The position numbers and the translations under genes are program-made. Source: Helicoverpa zea (lineage: Eukaryota; Arthropoda; Insecta; Lepidoptera; Noctuidae). Taken from it: 64,000 bases of DNA. Shown in pieces: positions 19,807 through 31,400 of the stretch. Each line of letters starts with the position of its first letter. The first letter of the stretch is position 1. The DNA is taken from positions 7,192,001 to 7,256,000 of the forward strand of contig NC_061472.1 in the NCBI RefSeq assembly GCF_022581195.2. Reading direction: 5' to 3'. Below the pieces are notes generated by a model that was not told the origin of the DNA, made no database searches, and saw nothing but the letters and a program-made list of their open reading frames with translations.

Positions 19807-22800
19807 TCATACACTTTTTGTAAAATATTGATGTGCCTTCACCAATTGTGCTTCAGGCAGCTCCAAATGTTCATCAGCATTTTTAATATCTTGCTTGATT
19901 GCTTCTATAAGCTCGTCTAAAGAGTTGAAATTCTTTTCTCCTCTCAAATATCCGACTAAGCTCACTTTCAAATGTGATCCATAGAAGTCTTCATCAAACT
20001 TGTGCATGACGTGGGTTTCCTGTAACAAATAGAAGTCACTTATAAAATTTTCAAAACCAATAGACCAATTATAGGTACATTCAGTACAGTACAGTATTCA
20101 TAGGAGATACATTAATATTAAAATAGGTAAAAGAAACGGAAACTCATATCCCCGTGACGCATATCAAAAGGGCATGAAACCCAAATCTTTAATGAGGTGT
20201 TCAGTCTCAAACGATAGTGTAACCTCGTGGTACTTCCTGGCCGCGCCACGGTCGCGGTTAGTAAACGACGGAGATATGAGGGAACAAACATCCGAATTTA
20301 GAACCTCCTCCTTTTTGGAAAGTGGGCTAAAAATGGTGCAAAAGTCATTCATTACCTACGTGACGACCAAACAAAACAGGTACCAATTTTCTGAAATTGT
20401 TGTAGGTACTATTAAAACATGTAAGTCAAACTGAAGCATGGTCCTTTCCTTTATCATGTGGAGGGGATTCATGACCCCCAAGGGGCCTTTGAATCCGCCT
20501 TTGGTGTACCACCTTTTTTTCAATTAAGTATTCATATCCTAATTTAACCTGGTACTTATCTATATCTACCTACATGTAGGTAGGTACACATACGTATTTA
20601 TTTCAACAAAATTGCTACACAATCTAACATAGGTAATTGGCACATGTTAGGTAGGTACCTACCAAGTCAATATTTACATACAGTTTTGATAACGATTAAT
20701 GTAGAAGTAGATAGACAATGGCATGCACTGAGTGACCTAGCTAGTAACTACTGCTGATTATTTGTGGAGATCCACTTAAATATTATGTGCTTATTCCTAC
20801 AATAATATGTGTTAAGTTAGTGCAAGAAGAATCATTAAATAATTAGCTTATCACTATCAATACATATTTGAACAAAATATAATCGATAAATCAATGAGAA
20901 TATCTGAAAACTCGATTTGTTGTACAGTCAGCATCAAAACTAGCTGAACAAACCAAGATTTTCAAAGGTGTCTAACTAAAACTTAACTTAAGTTTGTCCA
21001 GCTACTTTTGATGCTGACTGTACCATAATTACTAAATACTTAGGCAAAATAAAATTTAAAGATATCATCCTAGCACTGCATCCTATCCTATATAGGACCT
21101 CTAAATTCTACTAAGATTAAACATGTCCATCAGGATTGAGGAGCCACTTTTTGTATCTTAATGAAATTTTGTACTTATTTAGTAGTAAGTTAAAAAGTAT
21201 TGTAGGCTCAATCTTGGAATTTGTAGTATAATAGTTCAAAAGTTATATGAACACAAAGGTGGCTCCTCAATCTAAATATTTGAACTGAGGAGCCACGTTG
21301 GAACACAGAAAGTATACGATGTACATTCTTGAAAATTTTGTATGATTTAGTAGTAATTGAGCGCAATGAGTACTAAAAATTTAATTCCAGTACCTTTAAT
21401 ATTTAAGAAGATACAATACTTTTAATGTGGCACCTTAACCCATACAATGAAAGTGTGAATTCCCATGAATCGTAAGTGGCAAATTCAAATTACACCCCAT
21501 AAACATTTAGTAGTAAGTGTGTCTGAATTTGTAATACATAAACAAAGTAGTAAAACTGAGTGAATTTTGTTAAAGAACGTATTTTAAGTGGCTCCTCAAT
21601 CCTGACGTTTCTGAAATGAGAAAATGCTTGAGTTACCTGAAATCGGAATGAAATAAAAAAAATTAAGACACTAACATTTAGTATAAATTTCTACTAAATA
21701 TACATGCACAAATGAAAATTGTATGTATTCAATATCTGATAAAAAATCATCTTTTCCATATTCCTTAGGACGTCGCCATCAAGGGTGACCATGTAATATG
21801 AATAACATCAGGATAAATAGTTCTCAGCTTTGCCGCCGTGCTCTCGCTGTGGCCGCATATTGGGCTGACATATGTAGTGTAGTCTCAATATATGACATGT
21901 CATCGACACGAAAGAAGAAGAATCTTTGCCGCAAATTTTTTTATTATATTCTTTATTATTTTTTATCTCTAATAATTTGTCGTTCTGAGTTCCTCTGTAT
22001 GATCTTATTTTCATTTAGTACAGCTGACAATTTTACTAAATGTGCATGATTTTTCTAAAATGTTTTGATGTAGCAAAAATGTTCATCAATCAGTTATTAA
22101 AACTGCAGTATCAGTTTCCTGAACATCACTTGGAAAACTTGCTATTCAAAACACTGACAAAGTTTCTACTAGGAATTAGTCCAGAACAAGGTTTTAACGA
22201 CTTACTTAGCAATTCTCCAAAATTAAAATTAAGAATGGATACGCATGCTTGGCAAAGCCTTTTGATGCTAGTAATATATTCCAGTCATCAAAACCTTTTC
22301 AAACACATAAAGTCCTTAAAACCAAGATTTAACATAGGTGCCCGCTTTTTTGCAAAAGAGTGTATTTTAAGTACCCTCAGTGGCAGTTGTGGAAACTCTT
22401 TACCAATATAAATAAAATACGGCCTAACACCGTTAAATATGGCTGCTATAAACCGTTAAGGAGTTCCCTAAACGCACTTTGTCTTTATTGTCAGGTCTGA
22501 TATGGTACTCATAACATATTTCGGTGTAAAGATCTCGTCAATACGAAGCCAATGAGCCCAAACACTTGGCAGTTGCTAAATACCGATACGGAGTTCCGTT
22601 GATTTTCTGTCGCCTCCGTCATCAGGTAAGATCCAAACCTTCATAATCATATCACGAATAACCTGTTAGCTATGGGACAAAACTGCGAGTAGAAAGAAAA
22701 AAAAATCATATCAGTCCAGGCGTCTTCGAGGTAGCGAGTAACAAAGAAAATAACAAGTGGCTTGAGAACCCGCTCCTTTTTTTAAAGTCGGTTACAACAA

Positions 22801-25800
22801 CGCAGCAAATATCTGTTTCATATGTAATGCTGTCATTATTTTAAAAAATGGCAGTATGGTCGTAACACTTTAGCCTGCTACACCGCTCCAGCAATGTTGA
22901 ATGACAAAGCAAGTTTATTAAATACTTTATTAAGTAAGGTTATTAAATACTTTTGTATTTAATAATATTTTGTCATTCAAGAGGCGGAATAGCCATAAAT
23001 GTGTATGCCAACAGAGGTTTAATAAAAAAATAGCGGCAAAGCTGAGAACTACCTATTTATCCTGATTTTTATTCATATTACATGGTCACCCTTGATGGCG
23101 ACGTCCTAAGGAATATGGAAAAGATGATTTTTTATCAGATATTGAATACATACAATTTTCATTTGTGCATGTATATTTAGTAGAAATTTATACTAAATGT
23201 TAGTGTCTTTATTTTTTTTATTTCATTCCGATTTCAGGTAACTCAAGCATTTTCTCATTTCAGAAACGTCAGGATTGAGGAGCCACTTAAAATACGTTTT
23301 TTTACAAAATTCACTCAGTTTTACTACTTTGTTTATGTATTACAAATTCAGACACACTTACTACTAAATGTTTATGGGGTGTAATTTGAATTTGCCACTT
23401 ACGATTCATGGGAATTCACACTTTCATTGTATGGGTTAAGGTGCCACATTAAAAGTATTGTATCTTCTTAAATATTAAAGGTACTGGAATTAAATTTTTA
23501 GTACTCATTGCGCTCAATTACTACTAAATCATACAAAATTTTCAAGAATGTACATCGTATACTTTCTGTGTTCCAACGTGGCTCCTCAGTTCAAATATTT
23601 AGATTGAGGAGCCACCTTTGTGTTCATATAACTTTTGAACTATTATACTACAAATTCCAAGATTGAGCCTACAATACTTTTTAACTTACTACTAAATAAG
23701 TACAAAATTTCATTAAGATACAAAAAGTGGCTCCTCAATCCTGATGGACATGATTAAACAGCGTTCAAATAAACTCATTCTACAGCCAAAGGCACATTTT
23801 ATAGCTTGATTTCCGTTATTTAGCTATCTAATTGTGTCAAGATGAGCATGTTAAGCACCTACCTACAATAACTACCGTTTGATTTCATGTGTGAGTTAAA
23901 GCAACCAGTTGTAGGTATCTGTGTGTGTGTGAAATAGCAATAAAATTATACGTTTATGATTATTATCTTATGAAATTATACCTACTTTTACATCTGATCA
24001 CTGATTTTGTGTTCCAAATGACCTGATAAAAAATACGCGACTTTCAAGACATTCTTTGATCAGTGTTATCTGTGTACATTTAAGACATAATTAGTAACTT
24101 TGAAATACGTAATCAGTGATTTTTATAACGCGCTGACATGAAAACATCGCTTCTTTTGTTTTACCTAGGTCAAGGTAACGATTAGGCATATCAAAACTGG
24201 AAAGGAGAATCACTCGCGGCGTTCCACAGGTAGGGACACGAAAAAAGTATCGATGCCTTGTGGTATCGAGTACATTCCAGTTCGATACCGATACTTTTGT
24301 ACTCGATACTTTGCATTCGATACTTTTACTCAATAAGTACTTTTTCCCAGGTATCGTATCGAATGAAGAATTTAATTTAACAGCGCTTTCTAGCTCACTA
24401 CTACTTATCGGTACAGGTTTCACCACTTTCAGTAGATCCCTTAAAACAATAGGAAGATATGAAAGTAGTATTCCCAAAATTATGTATATAAATTGACACG
24501 AGAATATATATCAATCCCTGCGACGTCAGTACCTTCAGAACGATTATTTTCTAAAGCAGGAAGTACCATCACAAAAAATCGAAACCGCTTATCTCCAAAA
24601 AGGCTCAACAAACTTCTATTTTTAAGTGACTTTACGGAGGAGGAATGGGATCTTTAATCTACTACGCGGGTGAAACTGTGGGACACTGCTAGTTTTTAGT
24701 ATACCTCAAATAACTTAATATTGTTTCCTTTTGCTACATTTTCGATTTGTTTCATTCATTCCATTTTTCTATTATTCTATTAAATATGTGTGCCAATACC
24801 ATTTGTTTTTTATGTCCTGCTGAACTGAAGTAAAACTGACATTATTTACTAACTGATATTGACCTAGAAAATGTTGATCTAAAAAAGTACTCGATACCTT
24901 GAAGTATCGATACTTTTGTTTCGATACTTTAATGAGTACGATACTTTGTTATCGATTCTACTCATGAGTACGATATCGATACTTTTGTTTCGATACCGTG
25001 TCCCTATCCACAGGAGTTCTGGACCAGTTACCTACCTACTACTGATTTTACTAGCAAATTGAAATTCTGGTTATCGCCATATTAGGGAATCTCTCAAGAT
25101 CCTCTCTCAACAAGAGTCTTGCGGTGTTCCACAGGGCTGTACTCTGGGTCCAGTTCTTTATAATATACGAGTTATTTATTACTCTTGAGTTGCTTTAGAT
25201 TTTTGTAGCCATACATGGCCGGAAAATTGCTTTCGGCGAATGATCTGCTGGCGTGCCTGCAGCAGAAGCTGACGTGATAGACGAGGTATCAGCTGTCCAG
25301 ATCTGAGCTGGCAACTTAAGCACGGACAACGTTGCTGCTTCCAAGCTGCTCCTGTACCGGTTTCTAAACAACAGCGTAGTGTACATGATTAGACAAACTA
25401 GCTAGACAAATACAAGTTTACGAGGCATCATGACGCTGCAAAATTAGACCTATCCTGATGACATGGCCAAATTTGTGGCGACTCAAGGAATGACGTCATC
25501 TGGTGATGGTAACTGGGTCATCAACGTAAACACGAAGTGCCTTAATGGATCGAGTACATGTTTCACATCAGCGGTTTTGCCTACACTAGAACACAAAGGA
25601 GGAAGTGATTGTGGATTATGTGCTTCAAAAGGTTAAATTTATTAAGAGAGTGTAATTCCTGAAGCCTCTCCATAACATTAAAAATAAATGAAGATAAAGA
25701 AGCAAGCACTACTATGCAAAAATTATGAACCTGATCTTTAAACAGCTTTTATGAATTTAATCATCAGACATCTACATCTTATCTATAAAAGCATAATGTG

Positions 25801-27091
25801 ATAAAATATAATGTTTGTCTCAGACAACAGCTTAATTTATTATGCACATATGTAATTAATTCTATAAAAAAATTAAAGCTGAATAAATAATGCATGATGA
25901 TCAGTTAAATATGTTATATTGAAGAGATAAGAAAAAGAGCAGTATTGATTGGTTCCCATTGTGACTATCAATGATAAATACCATTTATATCAAGGACCCA
26001 ATCTGCGTGAGATGCATAATTAAAATAAAATTATTGTTACTGAAACCTGTAACTGATGTCCTGAACCTTGATGTTTTTTACTGGTTTCACCTGCATCCTG
26101 TGGGAACTTCTTGGATATAATATAGCCTATGTTACACTGGAAGAGTGAAACTTCCCAACAGTGAAAGAAGTTTTCAAATCCATTCAGAAGTTTTTGAGTT
26201 TATCCATTACAAACAAACAAAACTATTTTTTCCCCTCTTTATAAAATTAGTACACATATACATACATAGGTAGATGAAACTTGAATGCTTACCACAGACA
26301 TCTGCTTGTTTTGGTAGAATGGGCACCAGCCAATGTTTGCCACCATCTTGTATATTTGGCTCTGGTTTATCTGTGCCCATCCGTAGTACACTCCAGGTAC
26401 AAGATCTTTGGGTAAAGACTGCACTACCTCTAGTGGGTAGTTTGCTGTGGAATAGTTCATATTGTTAGTCTTATATCTATAAAAATTAAACAGATGTTTG
26501 TCATGTGTTTTAGGAAATGCTGTATAGAGAACAACATTAAAACTTTTTGGATTAAGACTACATTAAAGTGTTTAAGCATTTTTTTATGGGGACAGTTTGT
26601 TAGCCTCAGTGTTCTTAGAATTTATGTGAAATAACTTGATGTGTAAATGTAATGTCCAACTTGCAAAATGAACAATTTAATTTAGGTGTAGTAGGAAATG
26701 GTTTAACTTAACACTATTTTCCAAAACAATCCAATAATATTTTAAGTCCTAATTATTCTTCATTTAACTTTAGAATAAAATGAAAAAAACATTGTTTGCA
26801 GTATAATTGAAGACTTAAATAAGTATTTTAATTACACTAGTAAATGTTTTACATTATTATCAAAATTATCTAAGCCCACTACAACTACTATCTACTTCAA
26901 GGCAACACTTGAGTTGTGAAACTATGAAACCTTGGAACCTATTTAAAATTACCTGTAGGGCATCCCAGGTCCTTAGAGCCTCTGCCAAAACCTTTTACAA
27001 CCTCTCCTTCAAGGAATAATGGTAAGTGCTTCTGTGCCATAGCTTTTTGCGTTATACTTCTAAATATTCTTCTTTCAATAAAGTTTACCAT
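19807..27091 (-). CDS. Rfk: Riboflavin kinase, three exons
   Basis: Exons are 27091-26953, 26444-26293 and 20019-19807, all GT-AG with consistent phase. The fold is clear: LFLEGEVVKGFGRGSKDLG, CPTAN (split across exons 1 and 2; the flavin/ATP-binding PTAN motif), VPGVYYGWA, and then ETHVMHKFDEDFYG at the start of exon 3, whose first residue is the family's catalytic Glu. It phosphorylates riboflavin to FMN (EC 2.7.1.26). A start at 27040 gives 150 residues, close to the usual length. A start at 27091 adds MVNFIERRIFRSITQKA, an Arg-rich amphipathic leader that could target mitochondria. The 6.3-kb second intron is filled with repeats. Confidence 0.95.
20922..21023. mobile_element. Short palindromic MITE (about 100 bp)
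   Basis: Ends are gtacagtcagcatcaaaac and its complement (cttttgatgctgactgtac). The interior is minimal, so the whole element can fold into one hairpin. It lies in Rfk intron 2 about 100 bp from the large inverted-repeat element. Confidence 0.6.
21123..23751. mobile_element. Foldback-type element with 0.7-kb inverted arms
   Basis: The left arm 21123-21836 and right arm 23033-23751 are near-identical reverse complements (for example atgtccatcaggattgagga at the outer ends). They differ by a few substitutions and small indels. The element is bounded by an exact 8-bp duplication GATTAAAC at 21115-21122 and 23752-23759. The spacer (21837-23032) holds a 123-codon frame and a small internal hairpin at 22915-22985. 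An 8-bp duplication fits hAT- or P-like transposition. I see no transposase in it. Confidence 0.8.
22040..22411 (+). CDS. Unassigned ORF in the foldback element spacer
   Basis: A 123-codon open frame (MCMIFLKCFDVAKMF start, GSCGNSLPI end). I do not recognise a family. Composition is ordinary for a folded helical protein and the frame is preceded by an acceptor-like tcatttag at 22012-22019. It may be a captured host exon carried between the arms, or chance. It is not part of the riboflavin kinase mRNA, being on the other strand. Confidence 0.25.
   Translation: MCMIFLKCFDVAKMFINQLLKLQYQFPEHHLENLLFKTLTKFLLGISPEQGFNDLLSNSPKLKLRMDTHAWQSLLMLVIYSSHQNLFKHIKSLKPRFNIGARFFAKECILSTLSGSCGNSLPI
24231..25006 (+). 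mobile_element. Deleted hAT element retaining its C-terminal dimerisation domain
   Basis: Terminal repeats start TAGGGACACG and are flanked by the exact 8-bp duplication TCCACAGG (24223-24230, 25007-25014). Many copies of the subterminal motif tatcgatactttt occur at both ends. The plus strand at about 24463-24657 encodes REYISIPATSVPSERLFSKA, KNRNRLSPKRLNKLLFL and EEEWDL-stop, the diagnostic hAT C-terminal dimerisation domain. The N-terminal zinc finger and catalytic region are deleted, so it is not autonomous. Confidence 0.85.
25115..25171 (+). pseudogene. Non-LTR reverse transcriptase remnant
   Basis: Translation gives SCGVPQGCTLGPVLYNI, the reverse transcriptase block normally read as GVPQGSxLGPxLxxxY. 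A second decayed copy of the same block (cgcggcgttccacag, then gagttctggaccagttacc) surrounds the hAT insertion at 24231. Downstream to 26292 I see no further coding domains. Confidence 0.55.
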
Positions 27092-28411
27092 GCAGTAATA
27101 CAAGTTAAAAACCTTGGGATTAAATAAATAATGATAAAACTGTTCCAAAGTATTTGCAAAGGTAGTCAAGTAACTTCTATCAGACACTGAACAAATGAAG
27201 CACTTTAGACCGACTGTTAAGTAAGTTATCTAGTTAAAATCTTGAGTTTTATCTACTTCAAAGTCTGATCAAGATTGAAACGATGTCGATAAATTAATTT
27301 GATTTTATTGACAAATTTTGACAATGATGGATATCTTTCATAAACTGACGTGTTTGTCTAGTCTAGAGTTGTCACAATTTAGTCATTTTCCCCAGTGTCA
27401 AGAACATAGTCGATTTTGGTGACATTGCTCTTTTTTTGTTTGCTTATTATTTGTACCCTATATTTCAGGCAGATGAGACTCGATTTATTGTCATCATCGG
27501 CATTTTATTCATAAATAGTTTTTGGAAGACATTTATTAAACTAAGCATATTGGATTTTTATATTTATTTTCCATTAATGCTATGTTTTTAAGAAACGTAT
27601 ACGAGTACAGCTTAGATAGAGTATGGACACTGATACTATACATCTATAGAACACAGCATTTATAAATATACATGGCATAATATCGACTAAAAAAATTAAA
27701 ATTTAGTCGATTCAAAAAAAGGAAAAAGTTCAGAATATTTGTCAAAAACTCGTAGTTGTCACTGGTAAAATAATCGTCTCTATCTGTCTCTATTGATACC
27801 AGGGGCTGGTCACTGCCGTACTTGACTAGATTTCGGTAAAAAATTTAGAAAAGCGCCATCTGCAATCCTCTTCCTAAAGTATTTAATATCTTCAAGTGAT
27901 AATAGATGGCTCTTTAATCAAAAATTAACTTCCATAAAATATCACTAAAATTATTGAAATCTAAAAATTATTTTATATATTAGTATTACGTAGGAAATCT
28001 ATCAATTATTTTTATTAAATCTGTACACTATTTTATATACATAAATTATTTTTCTATAATTATTTTTTTGGTTGGCAATAAACCGTGCCAACTGCCAATG
28101 CTGAAGTTAGAATTTGAATTTTAATGGCGAGTACAGTACATACAATTTGTGTGTTAAGTTTTCGTCCATTTAAGTGTTTTCTGCTGTTGACTTGCGTTGA
28201 TTTGAGTTTTACTCATCCGCTGTGTTTTCGGTGAATTAGTGAGTGAGTTGAGCTGTGCTCCTCTGTTTCATTGTTTCACATAACTTGCGAAAAGACGCCA
28301 TTAGTGTTTAGTATTATTTGCGATAAAGACGCCTTTTTTGTGATATTTGTGAAATAGACACTGTTATTGTGTTATTAGCGATTAGAGACGCTTGTTTGAG
28401 TGCATATAATC
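27092..28411. other. Divergent 5' flanks of Rfk and the THAP transposase gene
   Basis: AT-rich intergenic DNA. At 28290-28405 the presumed leader of the downstream gene contains three or four copies of a gcgataaagacgc-like unit. No terminal inverted repeat matching the 3' flank of that gene was found by eye. Confidence 0.45.
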
Positions 28412-31400
28412 ATGCCGAGGCGGTGCGAATTGGGATGTTCACACAACCCGGGTAAGTGCTTTCTTTATCAAGTTCATAGTACCTAGGGCCCGATTCTGTT
28501 AATAGTATCATTAAGTTATTAATATCAAAATTGAATAGAAATTAAATCGCAATATCAGTTTTAACCATTTCGGGCATTCTGCTACTAATATTTATAAGAC
28601 CAATCGTATTCCAACGACATTCGATTGGTTGCTATTGGTCTGCCGTTTTGGTTTATAGGTACATATTACCATATTATTCTTAGTCTATATTGCCATATTG
28701 CCTCAAAGTCGTGGTGGCCTAGTGGGTAAAGAGCCAACCTCACAAGTATGAGGGCGTGGGTTCGATTCCAGGTCAGGCAAGTACCCATGCAACTTTTCTA
28801 AGTTTGTATGTACTTTCTAAGTATATCTTAGAAACCAATGACTGTGTTTCGGATGGCACGTTAAACTGTAGGTCCCGGCTATCATTTAACATCCTTGGCA
28901 GTCGTTACGGGTAGTCAGAAGCCAGTAAGTCTGACACCAGTCTAACCAAGGGGTATCGGGTTGCCCGGGTAGCTGGGTTGAGGAGGTCAGATAGGCAGTC
29001 GCTCCTTGTACAGCACTGGTACTCAGCTGAATCCGGGAATTATTCCCAATAGTCCCCTCTAGCGCTGTCCTCCGGGGTGACAGCCGGGAATTGTCTTCCC
29101 AGTTATCACCGGGGTGACAATTTGTGCCGACTGTTCCCTTTGAAAACTGACTAGAGGGGACAAATGGGAAGTCTATTTCTCAGTTGTCACCGGGGGGGTG
29201 ACATTTGCTACGGTTCCTTCTTCCTTCCTAAGAAAAAAAAATGTAATTACCATAGATTTCAGGTTTTTTATTTATTATGTTACATAGAATCACATAAAAA
29301 AATATATATATTATTATTTTAACTAACACAATGTCAACAGGCTTACAAAAATCGATTTTTTTATAGTAGTTAATACTACTATAAAAAACAAAAACAACAT
29401 TATGTTTCCTATAATAGGCACAATCACAGATAACTTTAATTAATACTAATCACAGATAATCACTAATGGTTAAGTTAAAAGTGCTTATTAGTCGCATGCT
29501 TATTTGTAACACAGTTTGTAATCTTGTTAAATTAAATAAAATTAAGAAAACGATTGGTGTTAATAGAAATTAATAATATGTGATGTACCTATTAAAGGAA
29601 ACACAATGTTGTTTGTTATAAGAAATAAAAACCTGAAATCTATGATAATTACATTTTTTTTTCTTTGGAAGATTCTATGTAGCATAATAAATAAAAAACC
29701 TGAAATCTATGGTAATTACATTTTTTTTTCTTTGGAAGGAAGAAGGAACCGTAGCAAATGTCACCCCCCCGGTGACAACTGAGAAATAGACTTCCCATTT
29801 GTCCCCTCTAGTCAGTTTTCAAAGGGAACAGTCGGCACAAATTGTCACCCCGGTGATAACTGGGAAGACAATTCCCGGCTATCACCCCGGAGGACAGCGC
29901 TAGAGGGGACTATTACTACATAGTATAAAACAAAGTCGCTTTTTCTGTCATGTGTCATGTTGTATGTCCCTATGAACGCTCAAATCTTTAAAACTACGCA
30001 ACGGATTTTGATGCGGTTTTTTTTAATAGATAGAGTAACTCATGAGAAGGTTTTTATGTATAATAACATCTATTAAATAATGGAGAAATACTGTTACCCG
30101 TGCGAAGCCGGGGCGGGTCGCTAGTTGGGAATAATTCGAATCCGGTTAGACTGGAAGCCGACCCCAACATAGTTGGGAAAAGGCTCGGAGGATGATGATA
30201 TTGCCATATTGCAATCGTAAATCGTTTGCAGACAATATGATTCATTATTGAATCACAGAAAAGGATAAACACGTTTATTTAAAAGAAAAAATAGTGGAAT
30301 GCCACATACGCTTCAATCGTAATTGAGTCGTGATTGGATCTCAGTCGGATGTGAATCGCATGTCGCTAAAGTAAAATTAGCAGGGGCAGGATTCTGCGCA
30401 ATTTTTTCTTTGAAATAAACGTTTTTATCCTTTTCTGTCATTCAATAATGAATCATTTTGTCTGCAAATGATTTACGATTGCAATATGGCAATATAGACT
30501 AAGAATATTATGGTAATATAGACCAAAATGGCAGACCAATCGCAAACCAATCGAATGTCGTTGGAATACGATTGGTCTTATATTAGTAACAGAATGCCCG
30601 ATATGGTTAAAAAAGCTGTTGCGATGCAATTTCTATTCAATTTTGACATTATTAACTTAACAGAATCGGGCCCCAGAATCGTGCTCCTGAAAGCTCCTAG
30701 TCATCCGGATAAACTTGTCATCACGGGAGATACCAACTCAGTCAATTATAAGGTTGGGCGTTTAGAGAAACACAGTTCCTTACGAGTAACCATTTATTAC
30801 TGAATCCCATATGAAATGATACATGATTTAATAAGATAGACATACATAGATAGACACGCGCACACATACATAGGTAATAGGTATTCATTCATACATACAC
30901 TATACAATATCAGCATACAAACTTCATATTTTTGTAATTTATTTTTCAGGTGTGACACAACATCAATTTCCACACCCAGAAAAGAATCCTGAGTTATTCA
31001 AAGCCTGGGTTAATATAGTTGGTGGAAAACTGGAGACTGCAGATGATATCAAATTTTACAGAAAGCGAGTCATCTGTGACATACATTTTGCAGACAAGTT
31101 TAAGAATCGCAACAACCGTTTAAATAACATAGCTGTTCCTACTCTCCATCTTCAGGGTAAGATTTAGATCTTTATTCTTGAACTAGATCGCAATGCCACC
31201 TACTGAGTTAAAATTGCCATTAAGAAAACAAAATTCTTAATTATTCACAATTAAACTGAACTGAAATCTTTTAGGCCACCTGTTTGCAGTATATTAATAT
31301 TTAATTGGATATAAAATGCAGTTCATTCACCCCTTAACCAACTCGGTGAAGGTTGTTGTTTAGTGGGATCTTAGACTTGTTTTTACTATTTCCAGGTGCT

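Larger units (their letters stand above)
28702..30198 (+). mobile_element. Full-length tRNA-derived SINE, family A, split by later insertions
   Basis: The head contains an A-box-like gtggcctagtggg and a B box ggttcgattcc; the tail ends ggaagccgacccc, aaaaggctcggagg and (GAT)n. The left part is 28702-29036 and the right part resumes at 30138. A 14-bp duplication tattgccatattgc flanks it at 28688-28701 and 30199-30212. The tail resembles RTE LINE ends, suggesting RTE-driven mobilisation. Confidence 0.85.
28486..30673. mobile_element. Inverted pair of GGGCCCGATTCT-family MITEs, heavily interrupted
   Basis: The outer ends are GGGCCCGATTCTGTTAA and its complement. The left copy is plus-oriented (28486 to about 30399, with a SINE inserted), and the right copy is reversed (about 30400-30673). 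They share caccaatcg-type and aaaaggataaacacg blocks with the single intact copy at 55897-56292. The pair sits 34 bp inside the first intron of the transposase gene. Confidence 0.7.

Noticed and set aside
24091..24477. 128-codon minus-strand frame
   Set aside because: It overlaps the subterminal repeats of the hAT element and is antisense to its coding remnant.
28706..28780. Possible tRNA gene
   Set aside because: It is the tRNA-derived head of a SINE that continues into the family body and tail.
30528..30803. 91-codon frame before THAP exon 2
   Set aside because: Its first half is the reversed MITE copy; there are no splice sites tying it to the gene.
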